DNA of 64,000 nt from the NCBI RefSeq assembly GCF_003696265.1, contig NZ_RFFH01000001.1:806001-870000 (forward strand), in the 5' to 3' direction. Below, one piece after another: positions 1 through 8,557 of the stretch; position 1 is the first letter of the stretch; every line of letters begins with the position of its first letter. The notes under the pieces were generated by a model. The model had not been told where the DNA came from and searched no databases. It was given only the letters and a program-made list of their open reading frames with translations. This DNA comes from Nocardia stercoris (GTDB lineage: Bacteria > Actinomycetota > Actinomycetes > Mycobacteriales > Mycobacteriaceae). Both the position numbers and the translations under genes were made by a program.

Positions 1-665
1 CCGAACACTTCGACGAGACCCGTGCCCGGCATCCGGAACTGGACGCGCATCTCGGGCTGGCGGATCTGGTGGTGCTGAACAAGGCCGACCGGGTGGCCGG
101 GCCGGAACTTGCGCGGTTGCGGTCGGTGATCGGCGAGGTGGTGGGTGCGGTTCCGGTGTATCCGACGGCCTACGGCCGGGTAGATCCCCGGCTGTTGTTC
201 GATCCGGTGGCGCCGGCCGCGGAACCCGTTGCGGTGCAATTGGGTTTCGACGATCTGCTGCTGACCGACGACGATGCCCACGAGGACGGGGCGGGGCACG
301 CGCACCTGCACGACGGGTATCGGTCGGTGTCGTTCCGCAGCAGCGCGGATCTGGATCCGCGGCGGCTGGTCGAGGTGCTGGCGCCGCCGCCGGCGGGGGT
401 GTACCGCGCGAAAGGCCACGCGGCCTTCGCCGTTCGCGGTGAACGGCGCAAGTTCGTCATGCACCTGGTCGGCCGCCATCTGGTCTTCGAGCCGGCGGGC
501 TGGTCGCGGGGCGAATCCCGGGAATCGGCACTGGTTTTCATCGGTACCGGTCTGGACGCCGACGAGCTGGTCACGCGCTTGGAGGACACCCGGCACGGCG
601 GCGAACCGCTCGACGACTCGGCGCTGCTTCCGGTGTGGCGATTCGTGCCCCGGACACCCGACTGA
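1..665 (+). CDS. CobW/P47K-family GTP-binding protein, C-terminal part (5' end outside window)
   Basis: The frame is open from base 3 and runs to a TGA at 663-665, so the start lies upstream of the window. Near the visible N-terminus is the guanine-specificity motif NKAD (about base 72), preceded by a hydrophobic LADLVVL strand as in G3E-family GTPases. The remainder, ending LPVWRFVPRTPD, resembles the CobW C-terminal domain, with a histidine- and aspartate-rich stretch (DDDAHEDGAGHAHLHDG) of the kind that binds metal. Members of this family are zinc or cobalt metallochaperones. The metal and client protein cannot be told from this fragment. Confidence 0.85.
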   Translation, partial: EHFDETRARHPELDAHLGLADLVVLNKADRVAGPELARLRSVIGEVVGAVPVYPTAYGRVDPRLLFDPVAPAAEPVAVQLGFDDLLLTDDDAHEDGAGHAHLHDGYRSVSFRSSADLDPRRLVEVLAPPPAGVYRAKGHAAFAVRGERRKFVMHLVGRHLVFEPAGWSRGESRESALVFIGTGLDADELVTRLEDTRHGGEPLDDSALLPVWRFVPRTPD

Positions 666-668
666 CGG

Positions 669-1100
669 TCAGCAGCCCGGGTCGCGCACCAGCGCGGCGA
701 GTTCGTCGAGCAGCTCTACGACGCGTTGCCGGTCCTGGGGTGCGAGCTGGGGCAGCTCGGTGGCCAGGGCCTCGTGGATGTCGGCGCGGCCGCGCGCGCG
801 GAACACTTCTTCGAAGACGACGGGATCGACGCCCACCCGCACCCGGCGGCCGTCGGCCGGGTCCGGTGCGGTCCACAGCAGGCCCTCGTCGCGGAGTCGG
901 GCGACGATCCGCGACACCAGGCTCTGCGCCATCGCGGTGCGCTCGGTGATCTCGCGGATCGATGATTCCGGGTGCAGCGCAACGTCTTCAATCACGGCGT
1001 AGTCGCTGGGGGCGATCCGCTGGGTACCGGTGTTGCCCGTGGCCGTGAATGCGATGGATCGCAGCTGTCGGGCAAGTAGGTGCAGGCTGGTCGCGTCCAT
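669..1100 (-). CDS. MarR-family transcriptional regulator
   Basis: 143-residue protein starting MDATSLHLLARQ. A winged helix-turn-helix is visible at about residues 35-95: SIREITERTAMAQSLVSRIVARL as recognition region, then the wing DPADGRRVRVGV. Size and layout are typical of MarR dimers. Longer starts exist, but ATG at 1100 is preceded by a -10 TATATT exactly 6 nt upstream, which supports a leaderless start here. The gene is divergent from the short-chain dehydrogenase at 1159, and palindromes fill the gap between them, so the regulator probably controls both. Its ligand is unknown. Confidence 0.85.
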   Translation of the reverse strand: MDATSLHLLARQLRSIAFTATGNTGTQRIAPSDYAVIEDVALHPESSIREITERTAMAQSLVSRIVARLRDEGLLWTAPDPADGRRVRVGVDPVVFEEVFRARGRADIHEALATELPQLAPQDRQRVVELLDELAALVRDPGC

Positions 1101-1106
1101 GCGGGG

Positions 1107-1164
1107 AATATACATCACAGTGGATGCATCACTAGTTATGCGTCTATGATCCATCACTATGGAT
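1107..1164. promoter_or_regulatory. Divergent promoter and probable MarR operators
   Basis: The minus-strand -10 for the regulator is TATATT (1112-1107). The plus-strand -10 for the dehydrogenase is TATGAT (1145-1150). Two symmetric elements overlap them: GATGCATC (1123-1130) and ATCCAT-CACT-ATGGAT (1149-1164), the second containing the dehydrogenase start codon. The octamer CATCACTA occurs in both, 24 bp apart. Two sites about two to three helical turns apart between divergent genes fit autoregulation by the adjacent MarR protein. This is inferred from symmetry and position only. Confidence 0.55.
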
Positions 1165-2025
1165 GGAATTGGTGAACTGATCCACTTGCTGAAGCACGGT
1201 CTGGACACCCAGATCAGCCTCACCCGGCTGCGGCGGAACCGGACACTCGCGGACGCGGTCGCCGGACGCCGGGTGCTGATCACCGGCGCCTCGTCGGGGA
1301 TCGGCCGGGCCGCGGCGATCCGGATCGGCGCCGCCGGCGGCACAGCGCTCGTGGTCGCCCGGCGCGCGGAGGAACTGCGGCAGGTCGTGGCGGAGATCGA
1401 GGCGCAGGGTGGAAAGGCGACCGCCTACCCGTGTGACCTCAGCGACTTCGACGCACTCGACGCGACGGTCGCACAGGTGCTGGCCGACCACGGCGGCGTG
1501 GACATCCTGATCAACAACGCGGGCAGGTCGATTCGCCGGCGGCTCGACGAATCCTACGAGCGTTTCCACGATTTCGAGCGGACCATGCGGCTCAACTACT
1601 TCGCGCCCACCCGGTTGATGCTCGCCCTGCTGCCCGGCATGCGCGAGCGCGGTGCCGGTCAGGTGATCAGCGTGTTGTCGGTGGCGAACCTGTTCGGTGC
1701 GGCGGGCTACAGTGCCTACGCCGCGTCCAAGGCGGCACTGGATTCGCTCACCGCCAACCTGCAGGTCGAAACCGCCCCGGACGGCGTGCGATTCACCTCG
1801 ATCTACCTGCCGTTGGTGCGCACCGAGATGATCGCGCCCAACGCGATGCACCGAAACTCGGTGGCGCTCACCGCGGAACAGGGCGGCGACGTGATCTGCG
1901 ACGCGGTGATCGACCGCCCGCGCACTGTCGCGCCGGTGTTCAGCCGCGTCTGGGCGGTTCTGGACCGGGTGATCCCGGACCGGCTGGATATCGCGCGATC
2001 GGAGCACTTCCGGCGCGGGATGTAG
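1159..2025 (+). CDS. Short-chain dehydrogenase/reductase (SDR)
   Basis: 288 residues. After a 35-residue N-terminal extension comes a classical SDR Rossmann fold: nucleotide motif TGASSGIG (about residues 42-49), NNAG (about 119-122), and catalytic YSAYAASK (Tyr and Lys about 190-197). Arginines after the first strand (VVARRAEEL) suggest NADP(H). Layout and C-terminus (DRLDIARSEHFRRGM) recall the SDR domain of actinobacterial fatty acyl-CoA reductases, but the acyl-CoA dehydrogenase-like half is absent and the substrate is unknown. The start codon sits about 8 nt after the -10, so the mRNA is probably leaderless or nearly so. Confidence 0.85.
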   Translation: MDGIGELIHLLKHGLDTQISLTRLRRNRTLADAVAGRRVLITGASSGIGRAAAIRIGAAGGTALVVARRAEELRQVVAEIEAQGGKATAYPCDLSDFDALDATVAQVLADHGGVDILINNAGRSIRRRLDESYERFHDFERTMRLNYFAPTRLMLALLPGMRERGAGQVISVLSVANLFGAAGYSAYAASKAALDSLTANLQVETAPDGVRFTSIYLPLVRTEMIAPNAMHRNSVALTAEQGGDVICDAVIDRPRTVAPVFSRVWAVLDRVIPDRLDIARSEHFRRGM

Positions 2026-2042
2026 TGACCGGCCGGTTCGAG

Positions 2043-2285
2043 TCAGCCGCCCGCGAACGGGGGCAGCACGTCGACTCTCGGGGTGAGCGGGGTGCGGTCG
2101 TCGCGGGTGAGGTCGTCGCCGAGGAGGTAGGCGCAGACCTTCAGCATCGGGTCGAGGTCCGGCCCGTAAGTGGTGGACAGGGCACGGCGGAGGTCGCCGA
2201 CGGTGGCCTCCGGCGGCAGGTCCAGGACCTCGGTGGACTTGCCGACCGCATCCGCGATCGCGGCGAAATACCGGACCTCAACCAC
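2043..2285 (-). CDS. moaD: MoaD, molybdopterin synthase small (sulfur-carrier) subunit
   Basis: 80 residues with a ubiquitin-like beta-grasp pattern and the diagnostic C-terminal Gly-Gly (ending DVLPPFAGG), which is thiocarboxylated and donates sulfur to precursor Z in complex with MoaE. Chosen start GTG at 2285 overlaps the end of moaA by eight bases, implying translational coupling. Longer starts would add residues unrelated to the family. The order moaA-moaD on this strand faces the rest of the Moco genes across a shared promoter region. Confidence 0.88.
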   Translation of the reverse strand: MVEVRYFAAIADAVGKSTEVLDLPPEATVGDLRRALSTTYGPDLDPMLKVCAYLLGDDLTRDDRTPLTPRVDVLPPFAGG

Positions 2286-3369
2286 CGATGGCTCCCATTG
2301 TCCGTTCCGGGGGCACGAATCCGGCGGCGTCGATGCCGTGACCGGCCCATTTGTTCCACATCGCGCCGCGCCAGAGTTCGGCCAGCTCGGCATCGGTCGC
2401 CCCGGCGCGCAGAGCGCCGCGCAGATCGTATTCCTGGTCGCTGAACAGGCAGGAGCGGATCATGCCGTCGGCGGTCAGCCGGGTCCGGTCGCAGTCCGCG
2501 CAGAAGGAACGGGTGACCGAGGCGATGATGCCCACGGCGGCCGGGCCGCCGTCGACGAGCCAGCGTTCGGCCGGCGCGGACGGGTCGTCGCGCTCGGTCG
2601 CGGTGAGCCGGAAGCGGGTGCCGAGCACCTCGAGCAGTTCGGCGGCCGTGACCATGTTCGCGCGGGCCCATTCGTGGTCGGCGTCGAGCGGCATCTCCTC
2701 GATGAACCGCAGCTCGCAGCCCTCCGAAACGCACCAGTCGAGCAGATCGACTGTGCCGGAAAGGGTTTCGCGCATCAGGACCGCGTTCACCTTGACCGGG
2801 GCGAGCCCCGCGCGATGGGCGGCGCGGATCCCGTCGAGCACCGAGTCGAGCCGGTCGCGCCGGGTCAGGCGGGCGAACCCGGCCCGGTCGACGGTGTCGA
2901 GGGAGATGTTGATGCGGGTGAGGCCGGCGGCGGCCAGCGCGGCCGCGCGGTGTTCGAGGCCGACACCGTTGCTGGTGATCGCGATCGGCAGGTCCGGCAG
3001 GGCGGCGCGGCAGCCGGCGACGATCTGCTCCAGGTCCCGGCGCATCAGTGGCTCACCCCCGGTGAAGCGCACCTCGTGGACACCCAGTTCCCGCACCGCG
3101 AGGGTCACCACGCGCACGAGCTCGGCGGCGGAGAGCAGGTCGCCGGCCGGAATCGGCGGCAGTCCCTCCTCCGGCATGCAATAAGTACAGCGCAGCGAAC
3201 ACTTCTCGGTGATCGATACACGCAGGTCACGCGCGACGCGACCGAAGCTGTCGACCAGATACGGCGTATCGGGGCGGCCGTCGATCGTCGGCCGCCCGCC
3301 ACGTACGACGGGGATCCCGATCGGAACAGCCGCGGGTCGCCCGTTCGCCTGGATCTGCACGACGGTCAC
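2278..3369 (-). CDS. moaA: MoaA, GTP 3',8-cyclase (radical SAM)
   Basis: 363 residues. The radical-SAM cluster motif CSLRCTYC is at about residues 56-63. The C-terminal second 4Fe-4S cluster motif is [18 protein letters not shown] (C-x2-C-x13-C). The protein ends in Gly-Gly, as active MoaA does. It converts GTP to 3',8-cyclo-GTP with MoaC. The N-terminus is about 30 residues longer than in many homologues, a common actinobacterial variation. It is upstream of and coupled to moaD, and divergent from moeA. Confidence 0.95.
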   Translation of the reverse strand: MTVVQIQANGRPAAVPIGIPVVRGGRPTIDGRPDTPYLVDSFGRVARDLRVSITEKCSLRCTYCMPEEGLPPIPAGDLLSAAELVRVVTLAVRELGVHEVRFTGGEPLMRRDLEQIVAGCRAALPDLPIAITSNGVGLEHRAAALAAAGLTRINISLDTVDRAGFARLTRRDRLDSVLDGIRAAHRAGLAPVKVNAVLMRETLSGTVDLLDWCVSEGCELRFIEEMPLDADHEWARANMVTAAELLEVLGTRFRLTATERDDPSAPAERWLVDGGPAAVGIIASVTRSFCADCDRTRLTADGMIRSCLFSDQEYDLRGALRAGATDAELAELWRGAMWNKWAGHGIDAAGFVPPERTMGAIGG

Positions 3370-3431
3370 CTACCCAGTATGACCGGGTGTGCGGCTGTGG
3401 GTGGCACGGCGTACGGCACGCGGCGTCGCAT

Positions 3432-3437
3432 TAGGCT
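3432..3437 (+). promoter_or_regulatory. -10 element for leaderless moeA transcript
   Basis: TAGGCT followed by exactly 6 nt (GGATCC) and then the ATG of moeA. No Shine-Dalgarno sequence lies between. This -10/6-nt/start pattern recurs at several genes in the window and fits leaderless transcription as known in mycobacteria. Confidence 0.55.
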
Positions 3438-3443
3438 GGATCC

Positions 3444-4703
3444 ATGATGTCCGCAGCCTCCACCGCCAGGTCGTTCGGTGACCGGTCGCGTCGCTCCGAA
3501 ACCCTGGGTGACCAGCGTCGTCCGGTGCGCTCGGTCGACGAACACCGCCGCCTGATCGAGGATCTGCTGCGCCCGCTGGCCGATCGGGAGGGCGAGCAGG
3601 TGGCGCCCGGCGCCGCGCTGGACCGGGTGCTGGCCGCCGATGTCCATGCACCCGTGGACCTGCCGATGTTCCGTAACTCCGGCATGGACGGTTACGCGGT
3701 GCGGGCCGCGTCGGTAGCGGTGGTTCCGGTCACATTGCCGCTCGCCGGAGTGGTGGCCGCCGGTCAGGCCGGCACGGTGCCCTTACCCGAGGGCGCCGCC
3801 GTGAAGGTGATGACCGGTGCGCCGATTCCCCCCGGCGCCGACTGTGTGGTCCCGGTCGAGGACACGGTGGCCGGCGACGGCGTGGTGACCGTCGAACGCG
3901 GCCGTGCCGCAGGCGAATTCGTGCGGGAACCGGGCACCGATGTGGTCGCGGGCCGGCTGCTGGTCGGCGCCGGGACCCGGATCGCCGCCCGGCACGTCGC
4001 CGCGCTGGCCGCGGTCGGCCTGCCCGCGGTGCCGGTGCGGCGCCGCATCCGCGCGGTGGTCGTCTCCACCGGCGACGAACTGCGCCCGGCCGGTGCGGTG
4101 CTCGAGCCCGGGCAGATCTACAACTCGAACGGGATCGCCCTGGCCGCCGCGCTCACCTCGGTCGGTGTCGAGGTGGTCGGGGTCGAGTACAGCCGCGACG
4201 ACGCCGCGGAATTCACCCGGGTGCTCGAATCCGCCGTCGCGGCAGCCGATTTCGTGATCACGTCGGGCGCGGTGTCCAAGGGTGACTTCGAGGTGGTGAA
4301 GGACGTGCTGGCCGCGCGCGGCGGCGATTTCGGCCCGGTGGCCATGCAACCCGGTGGGCCGCAAGGGATCACGGTGGTATCCGGGATTCCGGTACTGAGC
4401 TTCCCGGGCAATCCGGTGGGGACGATGGTCTCCTTCGAGGTTCTCGCCCGGCCTGTGCTGCGCGAACTGGCCGGACTGCCACCGGCGGCCGGTCACGAGC
4501 TGCCGTTGCTGGCCGGGGTGCGCTCGCCGGCCGGGCGCCGGCAGTTCCTGCGCGGGCTGCGGGTCGCCGACGGTGTCGACCTGGTCTCGGGTCCGGGATC
4601 GCACCTGATCGCGGCCATGGCCCAGGCCGACGTGCTCGTCGACATCCCGGCCGAGGTCACCGAGGTCGCCGCCGGAACCACTGTGAAAGTCTGGGAACTG
4701 TGA
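3444..4703 (+). CDS. moeA: MoeA, molybdopterin molybdenumtransferase
   Basis: 419 residues. Family motifs in order are GMDGYAVRA (about 74-82), MTGAPIPPGADCVVPVED (about 120-137), STGDEL (about 210) and the ligand loop FPGNPVG (about 320), then the C-terminal beta-barrel domain. MoeA inserts molybdate into adenylylated molybdopterin. Transcription appears leaderless from the -10 at 3432. The stop overlaps the GTG start of the downstream MoaC-Mog fusion by four bases, so the two are co-translated. Confidence 0.95.
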   Translation: MMSAASTARSFGDRSRRSETLGDQRRPVRSVDEHRRLIEDLLRPLADREGEQVAPGAALDRVLAADVHAPVDLPMFRNSGMDGYAVRAASVAVVPVTLPLAGVVAAGQAGTVPLPEGAAVKVMTGAPIPPGADCVVPVEDTVAGDGVVTVERGRAAGEFVREPGTDVVAGRLLVGAGTRIAARHVAALAAVGLPAVPVRRRIRAVVVSTGDELRPAGAVLEPGQIYNSNGIALAAALTSVGVEVVGVEYSRDDAAEFTRVLESAVAAADFVITSGAVSKGDFEVVKDVLAARGGDFGPVAMQPGGPQGITVVSGIPVLSFPGNPVGTMVSFEVLARPVLRELAGLPPAAGHELPLLAGVRSPAGRRQFLRGLRVADGVDLVSGPGSHLIAAMAQADVLVDIPAEVTEVAAGTTVKVWEL

Positions 4704-5860
4704 GCGAATCGATCTCCGCTGCCGACGCGGGCCACGCGTCCGGCCTGTCGCACCTCGACACCGAGGGCCGCGCCCGGATGGTCGACGTGAGCGCCAAGGC
4801 CGACACCGCGCGGATCGCCGTGGCGGCCGGCGAACTGCGCACCACCACCGAGGTGGTCCGGCTGGTCCGCAGCGACGACATGCCGAAGGCCGACGTGCTG
4901 GCCACTGCCCGCCTGGCCGGTATCGGCGGCGCGAAGAAGACCTCGGAACTGATCCCGCTCTGCCATCAGCTGGCGTTGTCCAAGGTCGACGTCCGGTTCG
5001 GCTTCACCGCGGACACCATCACCATCGAGGCCACCGCGAAGACGAAGGGGCCCACCGGAGTCGAGATGGAGGCGCTGACCGCGGTCGCCGTCGCCGGCCT
5101 CACTCTGCACGACATGGTGAAGGCGATCGATCCCGCCGCCACCCTGAACGGCGTGCGGCTGCTCACCAAGGACGGCGGCAAGCGCGGGCACTGGGAGCGC
5201 CCGGCCGAATCGCCTGTCCCTGATGCCGAACTCGGCACCGAATCGCTTGGCGCTGAGCCGCATTCGCACCGTGCCGGACATCCTGCCCACGATGCCGAGC
5301 GGCGCGGGGACAGCGTGGCGCAGGACGGCCACGCGGGTGGTGCCGAACAGCACGGCCATGATCCCGCTGTGGCGCAGGCCGGCGCGGGGCGGGCGGCTGC
5401 TGTGGTGGTCGCGTCTACCGGTGCGGCCGCCGGTACCCGGGTCGACAAAACCGGTCCGGTGTTGGTCGATTGGCTTGCGGCGCAGGGGTTCTCGGTGCGC
5501 GGACCGCTGGTGTACGCCGACGCGGAGATCGCGGCCGGGTTGGGTGATGCGCTCGGTGGTGCCCCGGCGCTGGTGATCACCACCGGTGGCACGGGTGCGT
5601 CACCGAGCGATGCGACGCCGGAGGCCACGCTGGCCGTGCTGGATCGGGAGCTGCCGGGTGTGGCGGAGGAAATCCGTCGCCGCGGCGCCGCGGGGTTCCC
5701 GCTGGCCGCCCTGAGCCGGGGCGTCGCGGGGCTGGCGGGCCGGACCGTGGTGGTGAATCTGCCGGGATCCCCGGGCGGGGTCCGGGACGGGATCGCGGTA
5801 CTACAGCCGTTGCTGAGCCACCTGCTGGCTCAGGTCGAGGGTGGTGGTGACCATGAGTGA
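4700..5860 (+). CDS. moaC: MoaC-Mog/MoaB fusion, bifunctional Moco biosynthesis protein
   Basis: 386 residues. The N-terminal MoaC domain (about 15-170) has MVDVSAK, LIPLCHQLALSKVDV and the KTKGPTGVEMEAL active-site region, and makes cyclic pyranopterin monophosphate from the MoaA product. The C-terminal domain (about 233-380) is MogA/MoaB-like, with TTGGTGASPSDATPEA and LPGSPGG, the adenylyltransferase that activates molybdopterin before MoeA acts. The domains are joined by a linker of about 65 residues rich in His, Glu and Ala (for example PHSHRAGHPAHD and DGHAGGAEQHGHDP). GTG start overlaps the moeA stop; the end overlaps moaE. Confidence 0.93.
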   Translation: MSESISAADAGHASGLSHLDTEGRARMVDVSAKADTARIAVAAGELRTTTEVVRLVRSDDMPKADVLATARLAGIGGAKKTSELIPLCHQLALSKVDVRFGFTADTITIEATAKTKGPTGVEMEALTAVAVAGLTLHDMVKAIDPAATLNGVRLLTKDGGKRGHWERPAESPVPDAELGTESLGAEPHSHRAGHPAHDAERRGDSVAQDGHAGGAEQHGHDPAVAQAGAGRAAAVVVASTGAAAGTRVDKTGPVLVDWLAAQGFSVRGPLVYADAEIAAGLGDALGGAPALVITTGGTGASPSDATPEATLAVLDRELPGVAEEIRRRGAAGFPLAALSRGVAGLAGRTVVVNLPGSPGGVRDGIAVLQPLLSHLLAQVEGGGDHE

Positions 5861-6329
5861 GCGAGAGGACGATTCGATGGCCGACGCCGGCGGTGTACAG
5901 CAGGTGAGCGAGCTGGTCCGGCTGGCGGAGATCAGCGAACAGCCGTTGCTGCCCGAAGCCGTGGAGCTCGCGGTCGGCGGGCCCGCCTACGGCGCGGTGG
6001 TCGTGTTCACCGGGAAGGTACGCGACCACGACGGCGGGCAGGCGGTCTCGAAGCTGGAGTACTCGGCGCATCCGCAGGCAGCCAAGTTTCTGCGCCAGGT
6101 CTGTACCGACGTCGCCGCCGAACGGGGGCTGCCAGTCGCGGCGGTGCACCGGGTCGGCGCGCTCGACATCGGTGATCTGGCGATCGTGGTCGCGGTGGCG
6201 TCCGCGCACCGGGCCGAGGCCTTCGCCTGCTGTTCGGAGCTGGTGGACCGCATCAAGCACGAGGTCCCGATCTGGAAGCGGCAGTTGTTCGTCAGCGGTA
6301 TGTCCGAGTGGGTCAACGCCTGCGGGTGA
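5853..6329 (+). CDS. moaE: MoaE, molybdopterin synthase catalytic subunit
   Basis: 158 residues from ATG 5853 (MSERED), which lies inside the end of the MoaC-Mog gene. Typical MoaE features are GAVVVFTGKVRDHDGG, LEYSAHPQA, the conserved HRVGALDIGD strand and KHEVPIWKRQLF containing the catalytic lysine. It binds two MoaD tails and transfers sulfur to precursor Z. It closes the plus-strand moeA-moaC/mog-moaE operon. MoaD is encoded in the opposite-strand unit. Confidence 0.93.
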   Translation: MSEREDDSMADAGGVQQVSELVRLAEISEQPLLPEAVELAVGGPAYGAVVVFTGKVRDHDGGQAVSKLEYSAHPQAAKFLRQVCTDVAAERGLPVAAVHRVGALDIGDLAIVVAVASAHRAEAFACCSELVDRIKHEVPIWKRQLFVSGMSEWVNACG

Positions 6330-6339
6330 GGCTGGGCTG

Positions 6340-7059
6340 TCAGCTCGGCCGGGTGACAGTGCGCACCAGGTGTTCCCAATGGTTGCCGATCTGCGCGGGG
6401 GAGTAGCCGAGCACCTGGATCTGGTGCAGGACGAGCGCGGCGTCCAGGGTGCCGAGCAGGGTGTCGGCCAGCAGACCGATGTCGCCCGTCGCGCCGGCCT
6501 GCCGAAGTAGCAGCGACACATGGGTTTTCGCCACGTGATACGGCGGCACGGTATAGCGGCCGGGTAGGTCGGCGGCGCGGCGCAGTTCGCCTTCGACCTC
6601 GACGTCGGCCAGTCGCGCGCGACCGTAGGCGATCAGCCGGTCCACCGGCGGCGCGTCCGGGCCCAGCGGTGGCGGGCCGAACATGTAGGCGGCCTGCAGC
6701 TGCCGATCCGAATGGTCGAGCAGCGACAGCATGAGGCCGGCGCGGCTACCGAAGCGGCGGAAGACCGTGCCCTTGCCGACGCCCGCGCGTTTGGCGACGG
6801 CGTCCATGGTGACGGCGTCGGCGCCGAGTTCGCGGACCAGGGCCTGCGCGGCGTCCAACAGCAGCCGCCGGTTGCGGGCGGCGTCGCCGCGTTCGCAGGG
6901 GTCGGCGGCGTGGCCGAGGGTCGGTAGGGGTCCGTCGGGCCCGATGGTCTCCAGGGGCAGCGAGTTCGGCGGGGTGAGCAGCGGAAGGCCGTCGGCCGGG
7001 TGCTCGGCCGACGGACGGGCGGCCGCGAGACGGTCGTCCGGTGGTGTGTCGGGCGTCAT
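6340..7059 (-). CDS. TetR-family transcriptional regulator
   Basis: 239 residues from ATG 7059. A Pro/Asp-rich N-terminal tail of about 60 residues precedes the TetR DNA-binding domain (about 62-108: RNRRLLLDAAQALV through VTMDAVAKRAGVGKGTVFRRFGSRAGLM). The C-terminal ligand domain is helical. The gene is divergent from the FMN reductase at 7156, and a perfect palindrome sits between them, so it most likely represses that reductase and itself. It converges with moaE, with only 10 bp between the stops. Confidence 0.88.
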   Translation of the reverse strand: MTPDTPPDDRLAAARPSAEHPADGLPLLTPPNSLPLETIGPDGPLPTLGHAADPCERGDAARNRRLLLDAAQALVRELGADAVTMDAVAKRAGVGKGTVFRRFGSRAGLMLSLLDHSDRQLQAAYMFGPPPLGPDAPPVDRLIAYGRARLADVEVEGELRRAADLPGRYTVPPYHVAKTHVSLLLRQAGATGDIGLLADTLLGTLDAALVLHQIQVLGYSPAQIGNHWEHLVRTVTRPS

Positions 7060-7088
7060 ATGCGTGTCCCCAGTGGCTCGGAATGAAG

Positions 7089-7102
7089 CGGACCGCGGTC
7101 CG
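7089..7102. promoter_or_regulatory. Perfect palindrome, likely TetR operator
   Basis: CGGACCGCGGTCCG is a perfect 14-bp palindrome located just before a -10-like TATGCT (7105-7110) that points toward the FMN reductase gene. Bound repressor would cover the -35 region. Assignment to the adjacent TetR protein is by position. Confidence 0.55.
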
Positions 7103-7155
7103 GTTATGCTTCCATGAAAGCGAAAACCGCGCCGATCCGCATCAAGGAGTATCCA

Positions 7156-7728
7156 ATGTCTCAGACTCGCATTCTTGCTCTGGTCGGGAGCCTGCGGGCG
7201 GCCTCGCACAACCGCAAGTTGGCCGAGGCGGCCGTCGCTACCGCGCCCGAGGGCGTGTCGGTCGAGATCTACGAAGGCCTGCGCGACATCCCGTTCTACG
7301 ACGAGGACATCGACGTGCCCGGTTCCGTCCCGGCCGCCGCCACCGCGCTGCGCGACGCCGTCGCCGCCGCGGACGGGCTGCTGCTGTTCGTTCCCGAGTA
7401 CAACGGCTCGCTGCCCGCGGTGCTGAAGAACGCCCTGGACTGGGCCTCGCGTCCGTACGGTCAGGGCCCGATCAAGGGCAAGCCGGTCGCGATCGTCAGC
7501 GCGTCGATCAGCTCGAACGCCGCGAAGTGGGCGCACGGCGACACCGTCAAGGTGGTCGGTGTGGCCGGCGGCGAGGTGGTCGAGCCCGCGCACCTGCACT
7601 TCGCCACGATCGGCCAGCGGTTCGCCGAGGCGACGCCGGCCGAGGATGCCGAGGCGCTCACCCAGCTCGCGTCCAGTGTCGGCGAGCTGGTGCGGGCGGT
7701 CGCGGACAAGGCGACCGTCACCGCCTGA
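7156..7728 (+). CDS. NAD(P)H-dependent FMN reductase (SsuE/azoreductase-like flavoprotein)
   Basis: 190 residues with a flavodoxin-like fold. GSLRAASHN at the first loop binds FMN phosphate, and PEYNGSLPAVLKNALDW (about 80-96) is the family hallmark. Start at 7156 is chosen because AAGGAG lies about 8 nt upstream; an in-frame ATG at 7114 lacks such a site. Such enzymes reduce FMN, quinones or azo compounds with NAD(P)H. The divergent TetR gene and the palindrome suggest induction by an electrophile or dye-like compound, which is inference. Confidence 0.88.
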   Translation: MSQTRILALVGSLRAASHNRKLAEAAVATAPEGVSVEIYEGLRDIPFYDEDIDVPGSVPAAATALRDAVAAADGLLLFVPEYNGSLPAVLKNALDWASRPYGQGPIKGKPVAIVSASISSNAAKWAHGDTVKVVGVAGGEVVEPAHLHFATIGQRFAEATPAEDAEALTQLASSVGELVRAVADKATVTA

Positions 7729-7794
7729 GGTGACGGATCACGGCCGGCGCGACGCCTGCCGTGAACGGTGACAACGCGGCAGCGTCGCCGCGGG

Positions 7795-7826
7795 TCGGGG
7801 CCGTACCCAATCGGGTACGGCCCCGA
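7795..7826 (+). terminator. Strong hairpin, likely terminator of the FMN reductase gene
   Basis: A perfect 14-bp stem with a 4-nt AATC loop: left arm ends GGCCGTACCC, right arm begins GGGTACGGCC. No T-run follows, which is common for actinobacterial hairpins. It lies about 70 bp after the reductase stop, in a 550-bp gene-free stretch that also holds the NrdR boxes. Confidence 0.6.
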
Positions 7827-8066
7827 TCGGTATGTAGGGCGGCTGCGCTCCGGCACGCGCTGTCGCGTGTCTCGGCTCGGTCCTGGACGGTCGGTATCGC
7901 GGGTGACGCTCGAGGCTGCCGGGGTCCGTGGTGTGACTGTGGCAGATGGTGGAGATGTGTTTGCTGAGTGGCAACTGGTGTCTGAATTGTGATCTGGGAC
8001 ACGCCTGCATCGGGTTGCGAATCGACTGTCCAGGTACTTACGCCGTTCGAATTCCACCTTTGTGAC

Positions 8067-8114
8067 TCGCAACATGTCGTGTTGTAGGAATCTGTCGGCC
8101 ACTAGGTGTAGTGT
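8067..8114 (+). promoter_or_regulatory. Tandem NrdR boxes upstream of nrdHIE
   Basis: Box 1 TCGCAACATGTCGTGT (8067-8082) and box 2 CCACTAGGTGTAGTGT (8099-8114) are 32 bp centre to centre, with a 16-bp spacer. Both fit the NrdR consensus acaCwAtATaTwGtgt (box 2 read on the other strand). NrdR is the ATP/dATP-sensing repressor of ribonucleotide reductase genes and binds such paired boxes on one helix face. The same two-box layout precedes nrdF at 19218. From 8115 to 8279 is a leader of about 165 nt in which I see no gene and no recognisable riboswitch. Confidence 0.8.
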
Positions 8115-8279
8115 CTACGGCACTGGGAGGCACTACTCCGCACAGTCGCTCACACGGGCGCGGACAGCGAAGTGAGGTTTGCATCCAGTTGTTTGCGAAC
8201 GTACGTGGATCTAGCTCAGTTCCGCACTGCATCCGGATTCCAGGCTGACTACAAGGCTACGGAGAGAGAGGGACCTTTC

Positions 8280-8513
8280 ATGGCCATCACCGTCTACACC
8301 AAGCCCGCTTGTGTCCAGTGCAATGCCACCTACCGCGCGCTCGACAACGCCGGGGTGGAGTACGAGGTCGTCGACATCTCCGAGGACGCCGACGCCCGCG
8401 ACTACGTCATGGCCCTGGGCTACCTGCAGGCTCCCGTCGTCGTAGCCGGTGACGACCACTGGTCCGGCTTCCGCCCGGACCGCATCAAGGCGCTGGCCGT
8501 CGTCGCGGCCTGA
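8280..8513 (+). CDS. nrdH: NrdH, glutaredoxin-like redoxin for class Ib ribonucleotide reductase
   Basis: 77 residues. The active-site motif CVQC is at residues 11-14 and WSGFRPD near the C-terminus is the NrdH hallmark. It uses thioredoxin reductase to supply electrons to NrdE. ATG 8280 follows a purine-rich GGAGAGAGAGGG site. First gene of nrdH-nrdI-nrdE, under the NrdR boxes at 8067. Confidence 0.96.
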   Translation: MAITVYTKPACVQCNATYRALDNAGVEYEVVDISEDADARDYVMALGYLQAPVVVAGDDHWSGFRPDRIKALAVVAA

Positions 8514-8557
8514 TCCACGCAATTCCCGCTGTCCCCGATGCGCGAGGAGGTGACCCG

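Noticed and set aside
8115-8279. Riboswitch (for example cobalamin) in the nrdHIE leader
   Set aside because: No B12-box or other recognisable aptamer core; the class Ib enzyme is B12-independent and NrdR boxes explain regulation.
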